Source: CAUZEO01 sp963578625 (lineage in GTDB: Bacteria > Verrucomicrobiota > Kiritimatiellia > SLOV01). From it: a DNA stretch of 6,640 bases. The stretch is taken from contig CAUZEO010000296.1 of assembly GCA_963578625.1 (NCBI GenBank), forward strand, positions 1-6,640, in the 5' to 3' direction. The notes below the pieces were generated by a model. The model searched no databases. It was given only the letters and a program-made list of their open reading frames with translations, and was not told the origin of the DNA. The position numbers and the translations under genes were made by a program. Shown one piece after another: positions 1 to 5,253 of the stretch (positions are counted from its first letter, which is position 1; each line of letters starts with the position of its first letter).

Positions 1-210
1 GGGTACCGGAAGATATCCATGCGGATTCATTCCTGCGCCAAGAATGCAATGTACGTCCATCATGTCGCCGACGATTTCACGGGCAAAGTCGGCGACTTGG
101 GTTGTCGAGCATACGAGAATCTGCTTCTCTTGCTCCTCTGCCGGCGCAGCGATTTGCAGGGCGGACACGGCACAACTAACAGCAATGACAAAACGCCATA
201 TATTTTTCAA
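1..210 (-). CDS. Metal ABC transporter substrate-binding protein (TroA/ZnuA-like), N-terminal 70 codons, cut by window edge
   Basis: Periplasmic solute-binding component of a manganese, zinc or iron ABC importer; only the first 70 codons are in the window. Residues 1-24 look like a signal peptide: basic start MKNIWR, hydrophobic core, likely cut after AAPA. The mature part begins ILVCSTTQVADFAREIVGD (31-49), the usual first strand and helix of the TroA superfamily. It continues LGAGMNPHGYLP (57-68), matching the family's LxGxxxDPHxYEP motif, whose histidine (here H64) is the first metal ligand. I chose TTG at 210-208 because an in-frame TAA lies at 228-226 with no ATG or GTG between, and AGAGGAG at 221-215 stands 4 bases upstream. 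Cys13 is not in a good lipobox, so secretion by signal peptidase I is more likely than a lipoprotein. The metal cannot be told from this part. The gene is divergent from a DtxR/MntR-type regulator, which fits metal-controlled expression. Family call is firm; start codon fairly firm. Confidence 0.86.
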   Translation of the reverse strand, partial: MKNIWRFVIAVSCAVSALQIAAPAEEQEKQILVCSTTQVADFAREIVGDMMDVHCILGAGMNPHGYLPVP

Positions 211-214
211 TATT

Positions 215-221
215 CTCCTCT
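215..221 (-). promoter_or_regulatory. Ribosome binding site that fixes the TTG start
   Basis: The minus strand reads AGAGGAG here, followed by AATA and then TTG at 210-208. The 4-base gap is slightly short but usable. The nearby ATG at 226-224 is in another frame that stops after 12 codons, so it is not the start of the transporter gene. Confidence 0.6.
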
Positions 222-239
222 GCCATTAAACGAACTTGC

Positions 240-274
240 AATTTTGATTTATGAAAATTACTCTTTGATAGAGT
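240..274. promoter_or_regulatory. Two abutting inverted repeats, candidate metalloregulator operator
   Basis: The spacer contains AATTTT (240-245) and its reverse complement AAAATT (254-259) around an 8-base centre. Directly after it come ACTCT (260-264) and AGAGT (270-274) around TTGAT. Both repeats are perfect. They sit between the divergent starts of the metal-binding protein and the DtxR/MntR-family regulator and cover the candidate -10 and -35 spacer of the former. DtxR-family repressors bind interrupted palindromes of roughly this size upstream of metal importers. The sequence is not a recognisable DtxR or MntR consensus, so the assignment rests on position and symmetry. Confidence 0.35.
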
Positions 275-283
275 CCACGTCAA
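255..283 (-). promoter_or_regulatory. Candidate sigma-70-like promoter of the metal-binding protein gene
   Basis: On the minus strand TTGACG (283-278) is a good -35 match. Seventeen bases downstream is TAATTT (260-255), a poor -10 match. Transcription would start near 248, giving a leader of about 38 bases before the TTG. The element overlaps both inverted repeats in this spacer, so a repressor bound there would block it. No comparably good promoter is visible for the regulator on the plus strand; TTGATT (244-249) with GATAGA (267-272) is a weak option. Inference from motif spacing only. Confidence 0.35.
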
Positions 284-292
284 GGATTTGAT

Positions 293-967
293 ATGCCGAG
301 CAGCACAGTCGAGAATTACGTCAAGCAAATTTTTGTTGAGCAGCAGCGCCGTGCGGGAAACCTTGTTCCCATGGGCAGAATTGCGGACATCATGGAAGTA
401 GTGCCCGGAACGGCGACATCAATGGTCAAAGCTCTGGCGGAGTCCGGTCTAGTAACCTATGAACCAAGGGAGGGGACTCGCCTGACGGAAGGAGGAAAAA
501 AACTTGCTCTCCACGTCCTCCGGCGGCATCGCCTTGTCGAGCAGTTCCTGGTGGAATCGCTGGGTCTCGACTGGTCCGAAGTTCACGAGGAAGCGGAAAG
601 CCTGGAGCACACGATTTCGGAGAAAGTTCTGGAGCGAATGGATGAAATTTTAGGTCATCCTCGCTTTGATCCCCATGGGGATCCAATCCCTTCATCGACA
701 GGGGCCATGGAATCGTCGACCTTGAACCCGCTGGACAGTTGTACGGAAGGTTCGCGAGCCCGGGTAGCGCGGATATTGGACCAGGACCCGGCGTTTCTTC
801 AGTTCATCGATCGGAGCGGATTGACACCGGGGGTATTCATCGAGGTGGTATCGAAGAACAGCGCTGCGGATGCGCAGACCATCCAAATCAAGGGTGGACC
901 ATCAATGACACTGGGCCTGACTGCCGCCATGAAAATTCTGGTCCACGTACAGGACCCGGCGGCATAG
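293..967 (+). CDS. DtxR/MntR-family metal-dependent transcriptional regulator
   Basis: Cytoplasmic repressor that senses Fe(II) or Mn(II) and controls metal uptake genes. The 224 residues have the long DtxR layout: winged helix-turn-helix at about 5-64 (RIADIMEVVPGTATSMVKAL as recognition part), metal-binding and dimerisation region at about 66-134 ending HPRFDPHGDPIP, and a FeoA/SH3-like domain at about 145-222. DtxR ligand positions are recognisable: H79, E83, H98, E105 and H106. At the place of DtxR Cys102 there is Glu102, as in MntR, which favours manganese. The first-helix ligand (DtxR Met10, MntR Asp8) aligns with Asn8, and MntR Glu11 with Lys11, so the site is mixed. ATG at 293 has AAGGA at 282-286, six bases upstream. 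It is divergent from a metal-binding protein gene of an ABC importer, the likely target. Family call is firm; the metal sensed is uncertain. The symbol mntR is possible but unproven. Confidence 0.94.
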   Translation: MPSSTVENYVKQIFVEQQRRAGNLVPMGRIADIMEVVPGTATSMVKALAESGLVTYEPREGTRLTEGGKKLALHVLRRHRLVEQFLVESLGLDWSEVHEEAESLEHTISEKVLERMDEILGHPRFDPHGDPIPSSTGAMESSTLNPLDSCTEGSRARVARILDQDPAFLQFIDRSGLTPGVFIEVVSKNSAADAQTIQIKGGPSMTLGLTAAMKILVHVQDPAA

Positions 968-1002
968 GCTATCCCCTACTTAATCGGTGCGGAATTGCCG
1001 CC
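958..1002. repeat. Inverted repeat across the convergent gene ends
   Basis: GGCGGCA (958-964) and TGCCGCC (996-1002) are perfect reverse complements around a 31-base loop. Inside it TAGG (965-968) pairs with CCTA (975-978), and these include the stop codons of both convergent genes. No T-run follows on either strand, so it is not a standard intrinsic terminator. It may slow transcription or be chance in GC-rich sequence. Confidence 0.25.
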
Positions 1003-2349
1003 CGGGTCGCCTTCGATCTCTGGTTCGGATTCAGAGATCCCGGTGGCTTCGACACCAGTTCCACCGCGCTCGGAATCCGAGGAGGCGGGTTGTCCATCCT
1101 TTCGAATATAGACCTCAACACGCCGGTTTTTCTGCATATTTTCTTCCGTGTCATTCGGAGCAACCGGCCGGTCGAACCCGTAGCCTACGAACGTAAACCG
1201 GTTCTCGTTGAAGCCGGCGTTATCCACGAGGTAGTCGCGCACGGCTTTGGCGCGACGCGTTGACAGCGTCAAGTTATAGTCCCGCTTGGAGGTCTTTCGC
1301 TTGTCCGCATGTCCCTCGATTCTCGCGGAGGCGTCCGGATACCGCATCAGGGCCTTACTGATGACATCCAACTCGTCGTAATCGTCGGGGCGGATGATTG
1401 CCTTGTCGTAGTCGAACTCGATGTACAATGTGTACACCATCAGGTCATCTGATTTATCGAGGGGGTTGGTTTCGTCCTCGATCACTTCATGCCCGTCCGC
1501 CACACCGCCTTCGTCCGTATCCTGTGCCAATGGCTCGGTTCGATAGGTAAGCACCTCGGCGCCATCGTTGAGCCCATCGAAATCGCTGTCTTGATTGAGG
1601 GGATCGGTTGAATAGCGGTCCACCTCCTGACCATCCGAAAGTCCGTCCGCGTCGCTATCGGGATTGTATGGGTCTGTCCCGATATCCGCTTCGCGCGAGT
1701 CGAGCAGGCCGTCGGAATCGCTGTCCAATTCGCCGGCCCGGACATTCATTTTCATGGGCAGATCGGCTCCAATCCGGTAAACCGCCGAGAGGCTTCCGAT
1801 CAGTTTTGCCTCGGTATCCCCGCCTGCGATACCGGTGCGAAGATCGCCCCGCAGCGCCCATTTGTCGCTGAGGTGGTATTGGAGCCCTCCCCCGGCATCG
1901 ACCGCGAACACCGTTTTACCGCTTCCCAAGCTTTCCTCGAAAAACAGAAACCCTATGCCCACGGCAAGAAACGGGTCCCATCTCAGATTGTCGGTGTTCC
2001 GGAGGTGGAGAAGAAGATCAGCGCCCAGGTCCAGCGCCCAGATTTCGCTATTCAGCGCGAATCGGTCATCATTGAATTTACGCGGATCCAGACTCGGGGC
2101 GAACAGGAGGTTTCCTTCAACCCCCCACCATTCGTTTAAATCGTACCCGCCGCGCAAACTGAACCCCGCCCCGTCTTCGACCTCTTCGTCCCCCTCGAAT
2201 TTTACGTACCCGAGTCCAAAGGCAACGGTCCACGGCGCCTTGTCAAAAAGAGTTTGTTCATGGTCCTTCCCTGATGCTCCTGGACCGGACAGCAAACAGA
2301 TCACGATACCCGATACGGCACAAAGCCGACTCGCCGAATTAGAAAACAC
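976..2349 (-). CDS. OmpA-family outer membrane protein with beta-barrel, TSP3 repeats and peptidoglycan-binding domain
   Basis: Predicted to link the outer membrane to the cell wall. The 457 residues show a signal peptide at 1-27 (hydrophobic AVSGIVICLL, cut near GASG), then an eight-strand-like barrel region at about 37-195 with alternating aromatic and glycine-rich strands (WTVAFGLGYVKF, VFAVDAGGGLQYHL). Next are four thrombospondin type 3 repeats (209-299) and an OmpA-like domain at about 304-416. The last keeps FDYDKAIIRP, EGHAD with Asp349, the LSTRRAKAV helix with Arg366, and QKNRRVEV. Asp and Arg at these places bind diaminopimelate in known OmpA domains. A 40-residue polar, acidic tail (418-457) extends past the domain. 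Start is GTG at 2349-2347; AAAGGAGG at 2364-2357 is 7 bases upstream, and the ATG between them (2356-2354) is out of frame. It has its own unit after the clpC operon and meets the regulator tail to tail. Ligands or pore activity cannot be read. Confidence 0.93.
   Translation of the reverse strand: MFSNSASRLCAVSGIVICLLSGPGASGKDHEQTLFDKAPWTVAFGLGYVKFEGDEEVEDGAGFSLRGGYDLNEWWGVEGNLLFAPSLDPRKFNDDRFALNSEIWALDLGADLLLHLRNTDNLRWDPFLAVGIGFLFFEESLGSGKTVFAVDAGGGLQYHLSDKWALRGDLRTGIAGGDTEAKLIGSLSAVYRIGADLPMKMNVRAGELDSDSDGLLDSREADIGTDPYNPDSDADGLSDGQEVDRYSTDPLNQDSDFDGLNDGAEVLTYRTEPLAQDTDEGGVADGHEVIEDETNPLDKSDDLMVYTLYIEFDYDKAIIRPDDYDELDVISKALMRYPDASARIEGHADKRKTSKRDYNLTLSTRRAKAVRDYLVDNAGFNENRFTFVGYGFDRPVAPNDTEENMQKNRRVEVYIRKDGQPASSDSERGGTGVEATGISESEPEIEGDPGGNSAPIK
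1453..1725 (-). repeat. Four tandem thrombospondin type 3 (TSP3) repeats in the OmpA-like gene
   Basis: Repeats begin at DSDSDG (residue 209), DSDADG (231), DSDFDG (254) and DTDEGG (277), with periods of 22, 23 and 23 residues. Each carries the pattern DxDxDGxxDxxE followed by a TDP, TEP or TNP turn. The Asp-rich loops are calcium-binding in this family and form a rigid spacer between barrel and wall-binding domain. The fourth has lost the central Asp-Gly (EGG instead of xDG) and ends NPLDKSDD, a form common at the end of such arrays. The repeats are clear in protein but diverged in DNA. Confidence 0.88.
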
Positions 2350-2356
2350 GCCCCAT

Positions 2357-2364
2357 CCTCCTTT
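2357..2364 (-). promoter_or_regulatory. Strong Shine-Dalgarno deciding the GTG start of the OmpA-like gene
   Basis: The minus strand reads AAAGGAGG, then 7 bases, then GTG at 2349-2347. The ATG directly after the SD (2356-2354) opens a frame that stops after five codons. The GTG frame begins a good signal peptide. Confidence 0.75.
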
Positions 2365-2377
2365 GCTTCTTAAACTG

Positions 2378-2404
2378 CCCGTAAACCTATCAGCTACAAA
2401 CGGG
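2378..2404. repeat. Short inverted repeat upstream of the OmpA-like gene
   Basis: CCCGT (2378-2382) and ACGGG (2400-2404) flank 17 bases, with partial symmetry continuing inward (GTAAAC against ACAAAC). It lies where the OmpA-like gene promoter would be expected. I could not find a convincing -35/-10 pair in 2350-2436. It could be an operator half-site pair or chance. Confidence 0.18.
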
Positions 2405-2426
2405 AAAGCAACCCCAAAACATGGGG
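2405..2426 (-). terminator. Weak intrinsic terminator after the clpC operon
   Basis: Read on the minus strand, CCCCA (2426-2422), loop TGTTT and TGGGG (2416-2412) form a 5-bp stem, followed by TTGCTTT (2411-2405). It lies 11 bases past the stop of the last operon gene and ahead of the OmpA-like gene. The stem is short and the T-run is interrupted, so termination is probably partial and some read-through into the next gene is possible. Confidence 0.35.
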
Positions 2427-2436
2427 AAAAAATGGC

Positions 2437-2793
2437 TCAGACTTCCAGCAGCCGGGCAAAAAAGGCGATGAAAAGCAGCACAGTCAGCCCGAGCATGCCA
2501 AAGGAAACGTAGGGCAGCGGACTCTTATCGATCGCTCTCCGGGCCATCTTGCTGAAAACGGCCAGGAGAGACAGGACCATTGAAATGAGAAGGAAGACCG
2601 CAAACGCCCGCCTGCTCTGCGCGGCAACAGGAGTCGCGGCAGCGGCCTGACCCACCATTGACAGGAGCATGCACAGAATCAGAAAAGAGAGCCAGGAGAG
2701 CACCGTCAAGGTGGATCCGAACACCGGTCTAGCAAAATATGAGAGCGCGCACGGCCCTGCTGAAACCGGTTCTTTGCTTTGTTTTCTAGCCAT
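2437..2793 (-). CDS. Small three-helix membrane protein of unknown function, last gene of the mcsA-mcsB-clpC operon
   Basis: I do not recognise a family. The 118 residues start with a polar basic stretch (MARKQSKEP). Three hydrophobic segments follow, at about 26-49 (STLTVLSWLSFLILCMLLSM), 62-83 (RAFAVFLLISMVLSLLAVF) and 93-114 (YVSFGMLGLTVLLFIAFFA). Positive residues cluster before helix 1, before helix 2 (RR at 61-62) and in the loop after helix 2 (KMARRAIDK). An Ala-rich loop (AAAATPVAA) separates helices 1 and 2. No catalytic motif or cysteine pair is seen. The ATG lies three bases after the clpC stop with no Shine-Dalgarno, so translation probably depends on ribosomes finishing clpC. Position suggests a role tied to protein quality control at the membrane, or simple co-transcription. 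The hydrophobic pattern and tight spacing make it very likely a real gene. Confidence 0.82.
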   Translation of the reverse strand: MARKQSKEPVSAGPCALSYFARPVFGSTLTVLSWLSFLILCMLLSMVGQAAAATPVAAQSRRAFAVFLLISMVLSLLAVFSKMARRAIDKSPLPYVSFGMLGLTVLLFIAFFARLLEV

Positions 2794-2796
2794 CCA

Positions 2797-2818
2797 CTAA
2801 CTAGTACCGGCTAGTTGG
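2797..2818 (-). promoter_or_regulatory. Hairpin at the clpC stop, directly before the membrane protein start
   Basis: AACTAG (2816-2811 when read on the minus strand) and CTAGTT (2804-2799) are perfect arms of a 6-bp stem with loop CCGGTA. The second arm runs into the clpC stop TAG (2799-2797), and the next gene's ATG begins at 2793. No T-run follows, so it is not a terminator. It would occupy the place of a ribosome binding site, which fits coupling: a ribosome completing clpC opens it. Structure is seen; function is inferred. Confidence 0.4.
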
Positions 2819-5253
2819 CCGAACTTCAAGCCATCTTCGGTGGCTGTGACTTCGACGGTCTCCGATTCGTTGATGTTTTTTCGGAGAATTTCTTCCGCAA
2901 GTGGATCCTCGAGGTGTTTTTCTACGGCTCGGCGCAGGGGGCGGGCGCCGTAGGTGGGGTCGAAGCCCTTGGTCATAAGAAAATCCTTGGCGGAGTCGGC
3001 TATTTGCAATTCGATTTTTCGCGCGGCCAGCCGGTCTTTGACCTTCCCGACTTCGATCTCGAGGATCTTCATCACGTCGTTCTTCGTTAATTGCCTAAAC
3101 ACGATAATATCATCGATCCGATTCAAGAGCTCAGGCTTGAAGACGCGCTTTGATTCTTCGATCATCAATGTACTCAATCGTTCGTAGCCATTATCCTCGT
3201 CCGAATCTGAAAATCCAAGCCCCGCGCCCTTGCTGATAAAGTCAGCGCCGAGATTCGATGTCAGAATCAGAATTGTGTTTCGGAAATCAACAATGCGGCC
3301 CAGGCTATCGGTAAGTTTCCCCTCCTCCAGAATCTGGAGCAGGATATTCATAACATCCGGATGAGCCTTTTCGATCTCGTCGAACAGCACCAATGAGTAC
3401 GGCCGGCGGCGGACACGTTCGGTCAGTTGACCCCCTTCTTCGTACCCGACGTAGCCGGGGGGAGATCCGACGAGCCGCGATACCGCAAATTTTTCCATGT
3501 ATTCCGACATGTCGATTTGAATCAACGCATCGGGATCCTTGAACATGAATTTGGCCAGGGCCTTGGTGAGGAGAGTCTTTCCGACCCCGGTGGGTCCCAG
3601 GAAAATAAACGAGCCGATGGGCCGGCGCGGATCCTTGAGATCGGCGCGGGAGCGTCGGAGCGCTTTCGCAACGGCGGACACTGCCGGGTCCTGGCCGATG
3701 ACCATCTCGTTCAGCTCTTCTTCCATCTTCAGTAGACGGGCCATTTCGTGCTCCTCAATCTTGGTCAGGGGCACGCCCGTCCATTTGGAGACCACGGTTA
3801 TAATGTCATCTTCGGTCACGTTGACAATTTTCTCATCGCGCTCTTTGCGCCATTCATCCATTCGCTCTTCGAGTTTTTCGCGGGCCTCGCGTTCTTCGTC
3901 CCGGTTGGCGGCGGCTTCCTCGAAGTGCTGCGCCCGGATGGCGTCTTCCTTCATTTTCTTGATCTCTTCGATGCGCTTTTCCTGCACCTTGATCTCGGGA
4001 GGAAGCGTCATGGCGGCGATCCGGCAGCGCGCGCCGGCCTCGTCCATCAAATCGATGGCTTTGTCCGGTAGAAACCGATCCGTAATATATCGCGAAGAAA
4101 GCTCGGACGCCGCTTTCAGGGCCTCGTCCAGGATCTTTGCATGGTGATGTTCTTCGTACTTGTGCCGGAGGCCTTTCAGAATTTCAAAGGTTTCCTCGAC
4201 GCTGGGCTCCTTCACCATGACGGACTGGAACCGGCGCTCAAGAGCAGCGTCTTTTTCGATAAACTTTCGATATTCGTTCAGCGTAGTGGCGCCGATGCAC
4301 TGCATTTCGCCCCTGGAGAGCGCGGGCTTTATGATATTGGAAGCGTCCATTGCGCCTTCGGCCGACCCGGCGCCAACGATGGTGTGCAGTTCGTCAATGA
4401 AGAGAAGCACGTTCTTTGCGCGCTTGATTTCGTCCATAACAGCCTTGATTCGTTCTTCGAACTGGCCTCGGTACTTGGTGCCGGCAACCATTAATGCGAG
4501 ATCGAGCGTTATGACTTTCTTGTCACGCAGTAGCTCGGGTACTTCACCCTGCGAGATCGACTGGGCCAAGCCTTCGACAATTGCGGTCTTGCCGACGCCA
4601 GCTTCACCCAGGAGAACTGGGTTGTTCTTCGTTCGTCGACAAAGAATCTGGATCACGCGCTCGATTTCGTTAGCGCGTCCGATCACAGGATCCAGTTCAT
4701 CTTTTGCGGCAAGCTCGGTCAGGTCGCGGCCAAAGGTCGTGAGTGCGGGTGTTTTCGAATCCCGTTGGGTCGGCGCGGATTCGCCATCGCCCTCCGGGAC
4801 TTCCATGCCGGGCTCGAAATTCGGATCGAGTTCCTTCATGATCTCGATCCGGGTTTTCTCCAGATCGACGTTCAAATTCTTGAGGACGCGTGCCGCAACA
4901 CCTTCCCCTTCGCGAAGAAGCCCGAGGAGGATGTGCTCGGTGCCCACGTACGCATGGTTCAGAGCCCGGGCTTCACTTCCGGCTAGGGCCAGGACCTTTT
5001 TGGCGCGAGGGGTGAACGGGACGTTCCCGACGGTCTTCGTTTCCGGCCCGACGTTGACGGCCTTTTCGACTTCGAGGCGAACCGTTTCAAGGTCCAGCCC
5101 CATCTTCTGAAGCACATTGACCGCGACACCCTGTCCCAAGGCCAGCAATCCCAGCAGCACATGCTCCGTGCCGACATATCCGTGGTTGAACCGTTCGGCT
5201 TCTTTCCTGGCAAGCTGTAACACCTGCTGCGCTCTTGGCGTAAAATTATTCAT
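2797..5253 (-). CDS. clpC: ATP-dependent Clp protease ATP-binding subunit ClpC
   Basis: Cytoplasmic AAA+ unfoldase of 818 residues, the usual ClpC length. It unfolds proteins and feeds them to ClpP. Domains in order: two Clp_N repeats (about 3-67 and 78-143; FTPRA and YVGTEH occur in both) that carry the phospho-arginine-binding sites in known ClpC; first AAA module with Walker A GEAGVGKT (216-223), Walker B LLFIDE (283-288) and arginines 340-341; a short coiled middle domain with a UVR-type motif (about 425-470, AQHFEEAAANRDEE); second AAA module with Walker A GPTGVGKT (553-560), Walker B LVLFDE (621-626) and sensor-2 GAR (769-771). LGF at 679-681 sits at the ClpP-binding loop, so it is a protease partner rather than a ClpB-type disaggregase; the short middle domain agrees. 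The start overlaps the mcsB end by 8 bases. MNNFTPRAQQVL is the typical ClpC beginning. No defect seen. Confidence 0.98.
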   Translation of the reverse strand: MNNFTPRAQQVLQLARKEAERFNHGYVGTEHVLLGLLALGQGVAVNVLQKMGLDLETVRLEVEKAVNVGPETKTVGNVPFTPRAKKVLALAGSEARALNHAYVGTEHILLGLLREGEGVAARVLKNLNVDLEKTRIEIMKELDPNFEPGMEVPEGDGESAPTQRDSKTPALTTFGRDLTELAAKDELDPVIGRANEIERVIQILCRRTKNNPVLLGEAGVGKTAIVEGLAQSISQGEVPELLRDKKVITLDLALMVAGTKYRGQFEERIKAVMDEIKRAKNVLLFIDELHTIVGAGSAEGAMDASNIIKPALSRGEMQCIGATTLNEYRKFIEKDAALERRFQSVMVKEPSVEETFEILKGLRHKYEEHHHAKILDEALKAASELSSRYITDRFLPDKAIDLMDEAGARCRIAAMTLPPEIKVQEKRIEEIKKMKEDAIRAQHFEEAAANRDEEREAREKLEERMDEWRKERDEKIVNVTEDDIITVVSKWTGVPLTKIEEHEMARLLKMEEELNEMVIGQDPAVSAVAKALRRSRADLKDPRRPIGSFIFLGPTGVGKTLLTKALAKFMFKDPDALIQIDMSEYMEKFAVSRLVGSPPGYVGYEEGGQLTERVRRRPYSLVLFDEIEKAHPDVMNILLQILEEGKLTDSLGRIVDFRNTILILTSNLGADFISKGAGLGFSDSDEDNGYERLSTLMIEESKRVFKPELLNRIDDIIVFRQLTKNDVMKILEIEVGKVKDRLAARKIELQIADSAKDFLMTKGFDPTYGARPLRRAVEKHLEDPLAEEILRKNINESETVEVTATEDGLKFGQLAGTS

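Noticed and set aside
19..291. A 90-codon plus-strand frame before the regulator
   Set aside because: It overlaps the metal-binding protein on the other strand and runs through the AT-rich promoter spacer. No family resemblance.
739..1263. A 174-codon plus-strand frame overlapping the ends of the regulator and the OmpA-like gene
   Set aside because: It is out of frame with the regulator and antisense to the OmpA-like gene; the Gly/Arg-rich translation has no domain.
1453..1725. Periodic repeats as a possible CRISPR array or DNA satellite
   Set aside because: The periodicity is at protein level (TSP3 repeats of 22-23 residues); the DNA units are diverged and there are no identical repeats with unique spacers.
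2354..2356. ATG on the minus strand right after the Shine-Dalgarno as start of the OmpA-like gene
   Set aside because: Its frame hits TAA within six codons. The GTG at 2349 gives the signal peptide.
2401..2436. The CCCCA/TGGGG stem as a plus-strand terminator, since AAAAAA follows it on that strand
   Set aside because: A terminator needs T, not A, after the stem. On the minus strand TTGCTTT follows, so only that direction makes sense, and weakly.
1835..2512. A 225-codon plus-strand frame opposite the OmpA-like gene and running into the next gene
   Set aside because: The translation is Ser/Pro/Arg-rich with no recognisable motif, no good ribosome binding site was seen, and the minus-strand gene has clear domain structure.
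4160..5110. A 316-codon open frame on the plus strand opposite clpC, and a 202-codon one at 3539-4147
   Set aside because: Both lie wholly antisense to the well-conserved clpC. The translations are rich in Ser and Arg with no domain, as expected from the reverse of GC-rich Glu/Lys/Asp-rich codons.
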